64,000 nt of DNA. It comes from Solibacillus sp. FSL H8-0523 (GTDB lineage: Bacteria; Bacillota; Bacilli; Bacillales_A; Planococcaceae). Under the pieces are notes generated by a model that ran no database searches, was not told where the DNA came from, and was given only the letters and a program-made list of their open reading frames with translations. The stretch lies in assembly GCF_038051985.1 (NCBI RefSeq), contig NZ_CP150291.1, forward strand, positions 3,410,001 through 3,474,000. The letters are read 5' to 3'. A program made the translations under genes and the position numbers. This document shows positions 46,249 to 54,572 of this stretch, one piece after another (the stretch's first letter is position 1; the number at the start of each line of letters is the position of its first letter).

Positions 46249-47490
46249 ATGTTAAAAACAAATCGTGAACGTCTTAAACAAACTATTGAGTTATTTAGTC
46301 AAATTGGCGCAACTGAAAATAACGGTGTTACGCGTCTAAGTCTTTCAAGCGAAGATATTGTTGCGCGCAACAAATTGAAAGAAATTTGTGAACAGCTTGG
46401 TATGACTGTAACCGTCGATGATATGGGCACAATGTATGCAACACTCCCTGGCAAATCCGATTATTTACCAATTGTGATGGGCTCACATTTAGATTCAGTT
46501 ATTAAAGGAGGACGCTTCGATGGCGTTCTAGGAGTTTTAACAGCTTTGGAAGCCGTACAAACCATTCTTGATGAAAAGATAGAACTAAATCACCCCTTAA
46601 CAATAGTAAACTTCACAAACGAAGAGGGTGCACGTTTTGAACCATCTCTAATGGCTTCGGGCGTTCTTTCAGGAAAATTTGAAAAGGAAAAGATGCTTGC
46701 TTCTACTGATCCAGAAGGTGTGACATTTGAACAAGCCTTGAAACAAAGTGGTTATGAAGGGGATATTGCACATCGTTTAACGGATGCACATGCCTATTTA
46801 GAGCTTCATATTGAGCAAGGTCCCGTACTTGAACACTATAAAAAAGACATTGGTGTAGTGGAAGGTGTTCTAGGCATGGTATGTTATGATATCTCATTAA
46901 CTGGCGAATCGAATCATGCTGGTACGACCCCTATTTCTATGCGTAAAGATAGTATGTTTGCCGCGATGCATATTATTTCAATCTTGCAAAACAAATTAAA
47001 ACAACTTCCAGATGACCTGGTATATACGATTGGACGTATTAATGCCTATCCAAATATTCATACAGTCATTCCAAATAACGTGACATTCTCATTAGAATCC
47101 CGCCATCAAGACCCTGCAGTTATTCAGCAAGTGGAACAAATTATTTTTGATTTACCAAAAGAAATCGAAAATTGCCAGCTTAGCTATACGAAACTATGGA
47201 GTCGAGATACCGTGTATTTCGCATCTGAGGTAGTGAATGTAGTCGCAGCAAGTACTGACGAATTAGGTTATTCAAGCCATTCAATGTTTAGTGGTGCTGG
47301 TCATGATGCACAATTTATCGCCGGGTATATTCCTTCCACAATGATTTTTGTACCAAGTGCTAAGGGCTATAGTCATCGGGAAGATGAATATACTACCTTT
47401 GAAGAATGCTCAAAAGGTGCTGATGTACTCGTAAATGCGGTAGTAAAAGTTGCTAATCTTAAAATTCCATCTAGGAAAACAACTGTATAG
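46249..47490 (+). CDS. N-carbamoyl-beta-alanine amidohydrolase (M20 family)
   Basis: The 413-aa Zn hydrolase has the M20/hydantoinase-C motifs GSHLDSVIKGGRFDGVLGVL, FTNEEGARF and LELHIEQGPVLE, plus the dimerisation-domain NHAGTTP and SGAGHDAQ. It releases CO2 and ammonia from N-carbamoyl-beta-alanine, the product of the dihydropyrimidinase. The ATG at 46249 follows AAAGGAGGA; an in-frame ATG at 46201 lacks a site. Allantoate amidohydrolase is a close relative, but context favours the pyrimidine role. Confidence 0.9.
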   Translation: MLKTNRERLKQTIELFSQIGATENNGVTRLSLSSEDIVARNKLKEICEQLGMTVTVDDMGTMYATLPGKSDYLPIVMGSHLDSVIKGGRFDGVLGVLTALEAVQTILDEKIELNHPLTIVNFTNEEGARFEPSLMASGVLSGKFEKEKMLASTDPEGVTFEQALKQSGYEGDIAHRLTDAHAYLELHIEQGPVLEHYKKDIGVVEGVLGMVCYDISLTGESNHAGTTPISMRKDSMFAAMHIISILQNKLKQLPDDLVYTIGRINAYPNIHTVIPNNVTFSLESRHQDPAVIQQVEQIIFDLPKEIENCQLSYTKLWSRDTVYFASEVVNVVAASTDELGYSSHSMFSGAGHDAQFIAGYIPSTMIFVPSAKGYSHREDEYTTFEECSKGADVLVNAVVKVANLKIPSRKTTV

Positions 47491-47540
47491 GCGGTTATTA
47501 AACATTAGAGTTATGTTGAAAATCAATGGTTAATCGACAG

Positions 47541-47571
47541 GCCGTGCCCGCGGAAAGCGTACCCGTAACGG
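47541..47571. repeat. half copy of a Bacillales palindromic repeat
   Basis: GCCGTGCCCGCGGAAAGCGT followed by CCGTAACG matches the right half of the longer repeat at 48880-49030. The left half is missing. Confidence 0.7.
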
Positions 47572-47593
47572 AAACCAATTTTTTCTGGCATGA

Positions 47594-47633
47594 AAAAATA
47601 CAAATTTTCTCCATGGAGAAAATTTGTATTTTT
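47594..47633. terminator. bidirectional terminator
   Basis: A perfect 40-bp palindrome centred on CCATGG with outer AAAAATAC and GTATTTTT separates the convergent amidohydrolase and binding-protein genes. Confidence 0.88.
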
Positions 47634-47666
47634 GTTTTGTCCCAGCCTCAAGCTTTTTTGATCAAG

Positions 47667-48452
47667 TTAGTCGATTTTTTGACCTGTAATTTCTTCTAAT
47701 TTTCCGTTGTCTTTAATTTTTTGTAAACCTTCATTTAAAAGGTCTAGTAATTCTTTATTGCCCTTTTTCACCATGAAGCCGTAGTATTCCTTTTCAAACT
47801 CACTAGATTCGATTGCTTTTAAACCTGATTTTGGATTGTTCTTTAAGTATTCTAATACAACGGCATTATCGCCAATTGCCGCAGCAGCTGTTCCATTAAT
47901 TACTTCTTGGAAGGCGATTGGTTGGTTTTCATAAGCTAAAATTTTTGAACTTCCCACACCTTGTAATTTTTTCGCTGCTTCGTGACCTGTTGTATTAATT
48001 TGTACAGCGATTTTTTTATCTTCAATTTCTGCAAGTGTTGCAATTGGTGAATCTTCTTTTACAACGATCATTAGCGTCGCTTCGTAGTATGGATTTGTGA
48101 AGTCATACGTTTGTTTACGCTCATCTGTAATTGTAATACCTGATGCCCCTAAATCTAGTTCTTTATTTGTTACTTGTTGGAATACTGGCTCCCAACCTAC
48201 ATTTTTAAATTCAACCTCTGCCTCGATTTCAGCACCGATTGCATTCATCACATCTACATCAATTCCGATGATTTCACCTTTGTCATTCATTGACTCAAAC
48301 GGTGCAAATGTCGCTTCTGTACCAACTAATAATTTCGAATAGCCTTTGTCGCCCTCTGTTCCTGACGAGCTATCTTCTGAGCCACATGCTGCAAGTACGA
48401 TCGAAAATGCTAATAACAGCATCATCATAAAGCCTGTTTTCTTGTTAAACAT
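47667..48452 (-). CDS. amino-acid ABC transporter substrate-binding lipoprotein 1
   Basis: The 261-aa protein has a lipoprotein signal (FMMMLLLAFSIVLAAC) and a family 3 solute-binding domain (LLVGTEATFAPFESMNDKGE, DLGASGITITDERKQTYDFT). It is closely similar along its length to the binding protein at 50563-51339. The start at 48452 follows GGGGGA. It is alone, separated from the permease operon by 660 bp and a terminator. The ligand is probably a polar amino acid. Confidence 0.92.
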   Translation of the reverse strand: MFNKKTGFMMMLLLAFSIVLAACGSEDSSSGTEGDKGYSKLLVGTEATFAPFESMNDKGEIIGIDVDVMNAIGAEIEAEVEFKNVGWEPVFQQVTNKELDLGASGITITDERKQTYDFTNPYYEATLMIVVKEDSPIATLAEIEDKKIAVQINTTGHEAAKKLQGVGSSKILAYENQPIAFQEVINGTAAAAIGDNAVVLEYLKNNPKSGLKAIESSEFEKEYYGFMVKKGNKELLDLLNEGLQKIKDNGKLEEITGQKID

Positions 48453-48494
48453 TGAAAATCCCCCTGTAAATTCGCTTTTTTCATAATTATACAC

Positions 48495-48879
48495 CTAAAC
48501 TAATATTCATTCAATATACATTATTTAATTTTTCAAAAAATTTGACCTTTAAAAATCTCGCCGCAAACTCTATTAATATTTATACAATACATATTATGGG
48601 ATTTATTTTCAAGAGGCGTTTTTGTTTGATTACTGTATTTATTATCCAAATCTTTAAGATTCTCCTTCTAAATTTTAAAGAATTTACGTTTTCTAATATA
48701 ATTTCACTTAATTTATTGGTGGGCAATCCAGACTCAAATGCCCTTTAATTTGAATCTGGATTTGCGACGAAAGAGCAGCGACAGGAGTAGGTCTTTTGGA
48801 TGGTGAAAAATTCACTATTTCTTAATTGAATCTACCTAAATCACCATTAATTAGTCATTTTGTTAAAGAACACACTTTA
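48495..48879. other. non-coding spacer
   Basis: AT-rich sequence upstream of the first binding-protein gene, which should contain its promoter. A 68-codon plus-strand frame here has no ribosome site and was not kept. Confidence 0.5.
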
Positions 48880-49030
48880 TGCGGAAGTAGAGTGGCGCGG
48901 AGTGAAGGCGGCAGACTCCTGCGGGAACAGCGCGCGCGGAAAATCCATTTTTTTTGCCACCGTAAGAGGCACAAAAAATTAGTTGAAGCCGTGCCCGCGG
49001 AAAGCGTCCGCCGTAACGTAGCAGAACGGT
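48880..49030. repeat. Bacillales-type palindromic repeat with an internal insertion
   Basis: GAAGGCGGCAGACTCCTGCG at the left and GCCCGCGGAAAGCGTCCGCC at the right are the halves of a GC-rich palindromic element that I recall as common between genes in Bacillus and Lysinibacillus. Here the two halves are separated by ~45 bp of A/T-rich sequence (AAATCCATTTTTTTTGCCAC and following), itself with a short inverted repeat. Confidence 0.72.
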
Positions 49031-49042
49031 CCCAATAAAAAA

Positions 49043-49075
49043 CACCAAATCGCACTTAACTCGTGCGATTTGGTG
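49043..49075 (-). terminator. terminator of the amino-acid ABC operon
   Basis: CACCAAATCGCAC and GTGCGATTTGGTG form a 13-bp stem. The minus strand continues TTTTTTATT. Confidence 0.88.
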
Positions 49076-49114
49076 CCTATTCTCATATATATGTCATAAA
49101 GAAAGAGCAAGTAT

Positions 49115-49837
49115 TTATAATACTTGCCCTAAAAATGCCTTCGTACGCTCGTTTTGTGGATTACCGAAGATTTGATCGGGTGGTCCTTGTTCGACGATAT
49201 AACCGCCATCCATGAACAGTACACGATCACTCACTTCACGCGCAAAGCCCATTTCATGTGTTACAACGAACATGGTCATGCCCTCTTTTGCGAGGTTCTT
49301 CATTACTTCAAGCACTTCTTTTACCATTTCTGGGTCTAGTGCTGACGTTGGTTCATCAAACAGCATAATTTTTGGCTTCATCGCAAGTGCACGCGCAATC
49401 GCCACACGCTGCTGCTGACCGCCTGATAGCTGCTGCGGATAGCTATCTGCCTTTTCGCGTAGACCTACCTTTGCTAGTAGCTCTACCGCTAATTTTTCAG
49501 CGTCTGCTTTGTTCATCTTACGAACTTGCATAGGCGCCATCGTCACGTTATCAAGCACCGACATATGCGGAAATAGGTTAAATTGTTGGAAAACCATCCC
49601 TACTTCCGTGCGGATTTCGTTAATATTCGTTTTTGGATCATTAATTTTTACACCATCAATATAAATCGCGCCGTCTGTTACTTCTTCTAATAAGTTCAAG
49701 CAGCGAAGGAATGTACTTTTCCCTGAACCAGATGGCCCAATGACACACACTACTTCTTTTTCCGCGATTTCATAATCAATGCCCTTTAATACCTCGAGCT
49801 TGCCAAAATGCTTGTGTAAGTTTTCTACTTTAATCAT
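49115..49837 (-). CDS. polar amino-acid ABC transporter ATP-binding protein
   Basis: The 240-aa ATPase of the GlnQ type has Walker [10 protein letters not shown] (~34), Q-loop [11 protein letters not shown], signature [16 protein letters not shown], Walker [14 protein letters not shown] and the H-loop VVTHEMGFA. The ATG directly follows the permease stop. It forms the importer with the permease and binding protein upstream. Confidence 0.95.
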   Translation of the reverse strand: MIKVENLHKHFGKLEVLKGIDYEIAEKEVVCVIGPSGSGKSTFLRCLNLLEEVTDGAIYIDGVKINDPKTNINEIRTEVGMVFQQFNLFPHMSVLDNVTMAPMQVRKMNKADAEKLAVELLAKVGLREKADSYPQQLSGGQQQRVAIARALAMKPKIMLFDEPTSALDPEMVKEVLEVMKNLAKEGMTMFVVTHEMGFAREVSDRVLFMDGGYIVEQGPPDQIFGNPQNERTKAFLGQVL

Positions 49838-50539
49838 TTATGCGCGCTCCTTTTTCTTACGTGGGTTGTAGTTGATGTCCACACGCTTTTCGATAAACGC
49901 AATTAGCTTCGTTACCGCATACGTTAATACCAAGTATAAGAACGCAGCGAATAAGTATGGCTCCCAGAAACGCTGATACGTTCCGGCTACGACTTTACTT
50001 ACATATAAAATTTCTGCTCCGGCAATAACCGTTACAAGTGAAGAATCCTTTAATAATGCGATAAATTCGTTCCCTAAAGGTGGAATCATGCGGCGGAATG
50101 CTTGCGGTAAAATGACTTTACGCATCGCCTGTGCACGCGTTAAACCAAGTGAACGCGCTGCCTCCATTTGACCTTTGTCGATTGACTGAATCCCTGCACG
50201 GAAGATCTCTGCGTTATATGCTGCACTATTTAATACAAGCGCCATAATCCCCGATACCCACCAGCCTAAACCTTGACCAAAAATCGTTGGAATGACCGCT
50301 AAGTGAATTAATAACAGCTGTACTAATAATGGCGTGCCGCGGAATACATCCACATACAATTTCACAGGCCAATAAATCCATTTTTTGTTTGATACTTGAC
50401 CTAATCCTAAAAATAGACCGAAAATAACACCACCAAGATAACCACATGCGGTTAAAACAATGGTTGCCCAAAGCCCTTTGGCATATAGCTCACGGTAGTT
50501 CCAGATTATATCCCAACGGAAAAAATCAAAAAATTCCAT
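49838..50539 (-). CDS. polar amino-acid ABC transporter permease
   Basis: The 233-aa His/Glu/Gln/Arg/opine-type permease has about five membrane helices, including LWATIVLTACGYLGGVIFGL. The coupling loop is EAARSLGLTRAQAMRKVILP with the conserved Gly. The start at 50539 follows GGGAGGG; an in-frame Met at 50554 lies upstream of that site. It lies 23 bp after the binding-protein gene. A single permease probably works as a homodimer. Confidence 0.94.
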   Translation of the reverse strand: MEFFDFFRWDIIWNYRELYAKGLWATIVLTACGYLGGVIFGLFLGLGQVSNKKWIYWPVKLYVDVFRGTPLLVQLLLIHLAVIPTIFGQGLGWWVSGIMALVLNSAAYNAEIFRAGIQSIDKGQMEAARSLGLTRAQAMRKVILPQAFRRMIPPLGNEFIALLKDSSLVTVIAGAEILYVSKVVAGTYQRFWEPYLFAAFLYLVLTYAVTKLIAFIEKRVDINYNPRKKKERA

Positions 50540-50562
50540 CTGAAACCCTCCCATTCATTGTT

Positions 50563-51339
50563 TTACTCGAAATCCGTACCTGTAATTTCTGCTAACTTAC
50601 CGTTGTCTTTAATCTTTTGTAAGCCTTCATTTAAAATCTCTAATAACTCTTTGTTGCCTTTTTTCACCATGAAGCCGAAATAATCTATTTCAAACGAATC
50701 ATCTTCAATTGATGTTAAGCCTGAATCTGGATTATTTTTTAAGTAATCTAATACAACCGCATTGTCACCAATTGCTGCATCTGCTGAACCGTTAATAACT
50801 TCTTGTAAAGCAACTGCAAAGTTTTCATAGGCTAAAATTTTAGAACTTGCGACACCTTGTAATTCTTGTGCAGCAATATGTCCAGTTGTATTAATTTGTG
50901 CTGAGATTTTTTTATCTTTTAAATCGTCGTAAGAAGCAATACTAGAGCCTTCCTTTGTTACGATTAATAACGTTGCTTCATAGTATGGATCTGTGAAATC
51001 ATAGCTTTGTTTACGCTCATCTGTAATCGTAATCGCCGCTGCGCCTAAATCTAATTCACCTGTTGTCACTTGGCTAAATGTTGATTCCCAGCCTGTGTTC
51101 TTAATTTCTGTTTCAATACCCATTTCTTCACCGATTGCCGCTAAAATTTCCGCATCTAAGCCGACAACATTCCCTTTATCATCTAAATATTCAAAAGGTG
51201 CGTACGTTGCCTCTGTTCCCGCTACGATTTTTGTATATTCTTTCGCACCCGATGATTCCTCGTCAGAACCACACGCTGCTAAAATCATTGAAGCAACCGC
51301 AATTGGTGCTACCCATTTAAAAAGTTTTTTTGTATTCAT
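50563..51339 (-). CDS. amino-acid ABC transporter substrate-binding lipoprotein 2
   Basis: The 258-aa lipoprotein (signal WVAPIAVASMILAAC) has the same family 3 binding domain as the protein at 47667-48452 (IVAGTEATYAPFEYLDDKGN, DLGAAAITITDERKQSYDFT). The ATG at 51339 has AGGAGG 8 nt upstream; the longer frame to 51423 is not supported. It is the first gene of the three-gene importer operon. Confidence 0.94.
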   Translation of the reverse strand: MNTKKLFKWVAPIAVASMILAACGSDEESSGAKEYTKIVAGTEATYAPFEYLDDKGNVVGLDAEILAAIGEEMGIETEIKNTGWESTFSQVTTGELDLGAAAITITDERKQSYDFTDPYYEATLLIVTKEGSSIASYDDLKDKKISAQINTTGHIAAQELQGVASSKILAYENFAVALQEVINGSADAAIGDNAVVLDYLKNNPDSGLTSIEDDSFEIDYFGFMVKKGNKELLEILNEGLQKIKDNGKLAEITGTDFE

Positions 51340-51630
51340 TATGAATATCCTCCTGGATGTAATATTTTTTAAGTAACTAATGACATGTTCAATTATATTA
51401 ATTTCACAATTAATATACAACATTTAATTTTTAAAAAATTGATTATTATTACATAAAGATGAATTTTTATAACAAATACGATAAGTTTTTTGCATAAAAT
51501 TCAATAATTATTCATATGCCTATCATTACAATCAAATAAGCTAGTTCATTTCCCAATTCCATTTCAACATATGCTTGGCGTGATTACCAAAACCTTGTCA
51601 CACATTAATACCCCGGAAAAAAAGTCTACA
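51340..51630. other. non-coding upstream region of the ABC operon
   Basis: AT-rich DNA that should hold the operon promoter. No gene or clear operator was recognised. Confidence 0.5.
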
Positions 51631-51672
51631 AAAAAGACTATTTCAAAGTAGTTACTCTGAAATAGTCTTTTT
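51631..51672. terminator. strong hairpin, probably a terminator
   Basis: AAAAAGACTATTTCA and its exact complement form a 15-bp stem with A and T ends. No gene lies within 400 bp on the tRNA side, so the transcript it ends is unclear. The tRNA-Arg transcript is the only candidate seen. Confidence 0.7.
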
Positions 51673-52103
51673 CATTTAGCATATTTAACTTCTTTATTTC
51701 TTGGAGTGAGAACGAAAGAAGGGTAAAAAGAAACGGTACAGTGAATCTTTTTACCCTACATAAAATTCATTCTCCGTTATAAAATAAGCCCTCTACGCTT
51801 ACTTTTAAACAGATATAAAAAAATAGATTAAAGCAGTAAAATGGTGCCCACGAATGGACCTGATGATAAACGTGCATTTGGTTTTTAATTGCGCACAAAT
51901 AAAAGCAATCATCCTAAATGCGACATTTACTAATGTACTCATTTTCTACATAATTATCAAGCTTTATTTAATAAAAAAATAGATTTTCATTAATTTTTTT
52001 TAAGTTTAATTTATTTACGAACGGGAAACCTAATAGTGTTAAAAATTACCTTAACAAATTTTAGTACATAGGAGGAGAAATTGTCGAAGTAGATGGCTAA
52101 AAA
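51673..52103. other. non-coding, nothing recognised
   Basis: About 430 bp of AT-rich sequence without a credible frame or RNA between the hairpin and the tRNA gene. An AGGAGGAG at 52071-52078 is not followed by a usable start on the plus strand. Confidence 0.45.
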
Positions 52104-52175
52104 CGCCCTCGGAGGGAATCGAACCCCCAGCCTCAGAACCGGAATCTGAAGTGTTATCCATTACACCACGAGGAC
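52104..52175 (-). tRNA. tRNA-Arg (anticodon CCG)
   Basis: The 72-nt reverse strand folds as a tRNA: acceptor GTCCTCG/CGAGGGC, D-arm GTGT...ACAC, anticodon stem TCAGA/TCTGA with loop TTCCGGT (anticodon CCG, codon CGG), and T-arm GGGGGTTCGAATCCC. The 3' CCA is not encoded; TTTTTA follows the discriminator G. Confidence 0.96.
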
Positions 52176-52250
52176 ATGGTTAAATTTATTCAGCTTTATC
52201 ATTATACAAAGTACATCGGTTCATTTCAAGAACAAAAGACGGACTTTATA

Positions 52251-52281
52251 TTTGACCAAAACTGACTAATGCGTGTATGAT
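52251..52281 (+). promoter_or_regulatory. clpP promoter with CtsR-like box
   Basis: TTGACC (-35, 52252-52257) and TATGAT (-10, 52276-52281) are 18 bp apart. TTTGACC-AAA-ACTGACT (52251-52267) resembles the CtsR heptad repeat; the second heptad matches at 5 of 7 positions. Heat-shock control by CtsR is usual for clpP in Firmicutes. Confidence 0.65.
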
Positions 52282-52359
52282 AGGTTTACAGCTGAAATAC
52301 TTTCCAATTTTCAGCAAAGGTATACGAAAATAGGCTTTAACAAAGGGAGGATTTTTTCA

Positions 52360-52950
52360 ATGAACTTAATTCCTACAGTTATTGAACAAACAAACCGCGG
52401 CGAACGTGCATATGATATTTATTCACGTTTATTAAAAGACCGTATCATTTTATTAGGGAGCGCAATCGACGATAACGTTGCTAACTCAATTGTAGCACAA
52501 TTGTTATTCTTAGAAGCGGAAGATCCAGATAAAGATATCTTCCTATACATCAACTCTCCAGGTGGTTCAATCACTTCTGGTATGGCGATTTACGATACAA
52601 TGAACTTCATCAAACCTGACGTATCAACGATTTGTATCGGTATGGCAGCTTCTATGGGCGCATTCTTATTATCTGCTGGTGCAAAAGGTAAGCGTGTAGC
52701 TTTACCAAACGCCGAAGTAATGATTCACCAACCACTGGGCGGTGCACAAGGGCAAGCGACGGAAATTGAAATCGCTGCAAGACGTATTTTACACTTACGT
52801 GAAAAATTAAACCGCATCATGGCTGAAAACAGTGGTCAACCATATGAAACATTAGCGCGCGACACAGAACGCGATAATTTCATGACAGCTGAACAAGCTA
52901 AAGAATACGGTCTAATCGACAAAATCTACGATCGTAACCCTAAAAAATAA
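52360..52950 (+). CDS. clpP: ATP-dependent Clp protease proteolytic subunit ClpP
   Basis: ClpP (196 aa) forms the double-heptamer protease that degrades unfolded and SsrA-tagged proteins delivered by ClpX or ClpC. The catalytic triad is S98 (GMAASMGAF), H123 (MIHQPLGG) and an Asp near 172. The processing-type N-terminus [20 protein letters not shown] is typical. The ATG at 52360 follows AAGGGAGGA; the upstream in-frame extension to 52273 has no site. Confidence 0.97.
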   Translation: MNLIPTVIEQTNRGERAYDIYSRLLKDRIILLGSAIDDNVANSIVAQLLFLEAEDPDKDIFLYINSPGGSITSGMAIYDTMNFIKPDVSTICIGMAASMGAFLLSAGAKGKRVALPNAEVMIHQPLGGAQGQATEIEIAARRILHLREKLNRIMAENSGQPYETLARDTERDNFMTAEQAKEYGLIDKIYDRNPKK

Positions 52951-52956
52951 TAATTA

Positions 52957-52984
52957 AAAGCGGCAGAATTTCTTCTGCCGCTTT
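52957..52984 (+). terminator. clpP terminator
   Basis: AAAGCGGCAGAA and TTCTGCCGCTTT enclose TTTC and are followed by a T run. It begins 6 bp after the clpP stop. Confidence 0.92.
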
Positions 52985-53095
52985 TTTTTGACGAAAGGCG
53001 CAGAAGGTCCGAAAAGTGTTACTTTTGCGGACAGTGCTTCGTTCGTGTATTAATCAACCGCTTTAGTGTGGTGCTTCTGCGGTAGTCGGAAGTAA

Positions 53096-53157
53096 GAACG
53101 AATGCTAAGAACGTCACATCCTGTGACAACGCATTCATCACCAGCATCGTCATGGCC
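53096..53157 (+). repeat. nested palindromic element, copy B
   Basis: This 62-bp block (GAACGAATGCTAAGAACG, then a TCACATCCTGTGA hairpin, then CAACGCATTCATCACCAGCA) matches copy A at 26118-26179 in reverse orientation. It lies in the clpP-crh spacer, which is otherwise non-coding. Confidence 0.8.
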
Positions 53158-53172
53158 ACTATCCTCGGCGCA

Positions 53173-53212
53173 AAAAGGGCTTGACCAGAATGCTTTCTGG
53201 ACAAGCCCTTTT
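53173..53212 (-). terminator. crh operon terminator
   Basis: AAAAGGGCTTG.CCAGAA and TTCTGG.CAAGCCCTTTT form a long stem with one mismatch. It lies 16 bp past the crh stop. Confidence 0.88.
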
Positions 53213-53228
53213 GTTTACGCTTTCAAAA

Positions 53229-53486
53229 TTAGTCTGCGTTTTCGATTAGTACTTGTAATGCCTGAATCGCTTTTTCTTCGTCATGTCCATCTGCACTTAA
53301 CGTCACCGTTGTACCCTTTGCTACCGCTAAGCTCATAATGCCCATAATTGATTTTGCATTTACTTTTTTTGTACCTTTTTCTAAAAAGACATCTGCTTTA
53401 TAACGATTCGCTTCTTGGACGAATAGTGCAGCTTGTCTTGCTTGTAAACCTGATTTTAGCTTGACCTCTACTTGTTTTTCGATCAT
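53229..53486 (-). CDS. crh: HPr-like catabolite repression protein Crh
   Basis: Crh (85 aa) is an HPr paralogue that acts with CcpA when phosphorylated on Ser46 but cannot carry PTS phosphate. The position of the HPr active His is Gln15 (SGLQARQAALFV), and Ser46 is present in NAKSIMG, as in Bacillus Crh. The conserved Pro18 is replaced by Gln. The ATG at 53486 follows GGGAG. It is last in the cluster nudix-rapZ-yvcK-whiA-crh, as in B. subtilis. Confidence 0.94.
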   Translation of the reverse strand: MIEKQVEVKLKSGLQARQAALFVQEANRYKADVFLEKGTKKVNAKSIMGIMSLAVAKGTTVTLSADGHDEEKAIQALQVLIENAD

Positions 53487-53593
53487 CTTGAAATACTCCC
53501 TTTCACAACCGTACATCGCCTTATTTATTTCATCTTATCGAAATTATCGGAAAAGAACAACAATAGAATGCAATATTTCAAAAAACAACGTCT

Positions 53594-54535
53594 TTAAATC
53601 TGCTCTCCGCGGCGAAGTGCATCGGCGATTTCATCGATTTTACGTAAACGATGATTCACACCGGACTTACTCACAACACCTGTTGAAACCATTTCTCCTA
53701 GTTCTTTTAACGTCACATCTCGGTACTCCACACGTAAGCGTGCAATTTCTCTCAATTTTTCTGGTAGCTGATCTAAGCCGATTGCATTATCGATAAAACG
53801 AATATTCTCGACTTGACGTAGTGCCGCGCCAATCGTTTTGTTTAAATTGGCTGTTTCACAATTGACAATTCGGTTCACACTGTTACGCATATCACGAACA
53901 ATGCGAACATCTTCAAATTTCAGCATAGCCGACGTCGCACCTGCCAAATTTAAAAAGTCCGAAATTTTTTCAGCTTCCTTTAAATACGTTACAAATCCTT
54001 TTTTGCGCTCAATCGTTTTCGCATTTAAATCAAAATGGTTCATCAAGTCAGCGAGTGCTTCCCCGTGCTCTTTATAAAGCGAGTACACTTCTAAGTGATA
54101 CGAAGAAGTTTCCGGGTTATTGACCGAACCACCTGCTAGAAATGCACCACGTAAATACGCACGTCGCTGCTCGTTTTTTGGAATAATAGACGGAGAAATC
54201 GTATGATTGAACTCAAACGAATTCGAGACGATTTCTAAATCCGCTAAAATTTCTCGTGCACCTTCACGAAGACGGCAAATATAGACGTTATTTTTCTTGA
54301 GACGCATTTTTTTACGTACTAATAACTCAACATTATAAGGATAGAGCTTTTTAACAATCGTATAAAGTCGACGTGCAATCGCGGCATTTTCTGTTTGTAC
54401 ATCTAAACTTATTTGACGATTGGCAAAGCTCAAACTCCCGTTCATGCGAATCAGGGCGGACACTTCAGCTTTTAAGCTCGTGTCATCCGCTTCAACTTGC
54501 GTGAGCTCTTTTTTCGTTTCTGATGCAAACGACAT
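53594..54535 (-). CDS. whiA: DNA-binding protein WhiA
   Basis: WhiA (313 aa) combines a LAGLIDADG-homing-endonuclease-like N-domain ([20 protein letters not shown]) with a C-terminal helix-turn-helix ([20 protein letters not shown], then [13 protein letters not shown]). In Firmicutes it affects cell division and chromosome segregation; in actinomycetes, sporulation. The gene follows yvcK by 37 bp. Confidence 0.96.
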   Translation of the reverse strand: MSFASETKKELTQVEADDTSLKAEVSALIRMNGSLSFANRQISLDVQTENAAIARRLYTIVKKLYPYNVELLVRKKMRLKKNNVYICRLREGAREILADLEIVSNSFEFNHTISPSIIPKNEQRRAYLRGAFLAGGSVNNPETSSYHLEVYSLYKEHGEALADLMNHFDLNAKTIERKKGFVTYLKEAEKISDFLNLAGATSAMLKFEDVRIVRDMRNSVNRIVNCETANLNKTIGAALRQVENIRFIDNAIGLDQLPEKLREIARLRVEYRDVTLKELGEMVSTGVVSKSGVNHRLRKIDEIADALRRGEQI

Positions 54536-54572
54536 CTTTCGTGTACCCCCTTTCTAGCAAACTATGTAGTAA

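Noticed and set aside
48826-49055. Several overlapping frames on both strands at 48.8-49.1 kb
   Set aside because: They all fall inside the GC-rich palindromic repeat, whose lack of stops explains them.
52273-52359. 29-residue N-terminal extension of ClpP
   Set aside because: The conserved ClpP start MNLIPTV at 52360 has a strong ribosome site. The extension overlaps the promoter -10.
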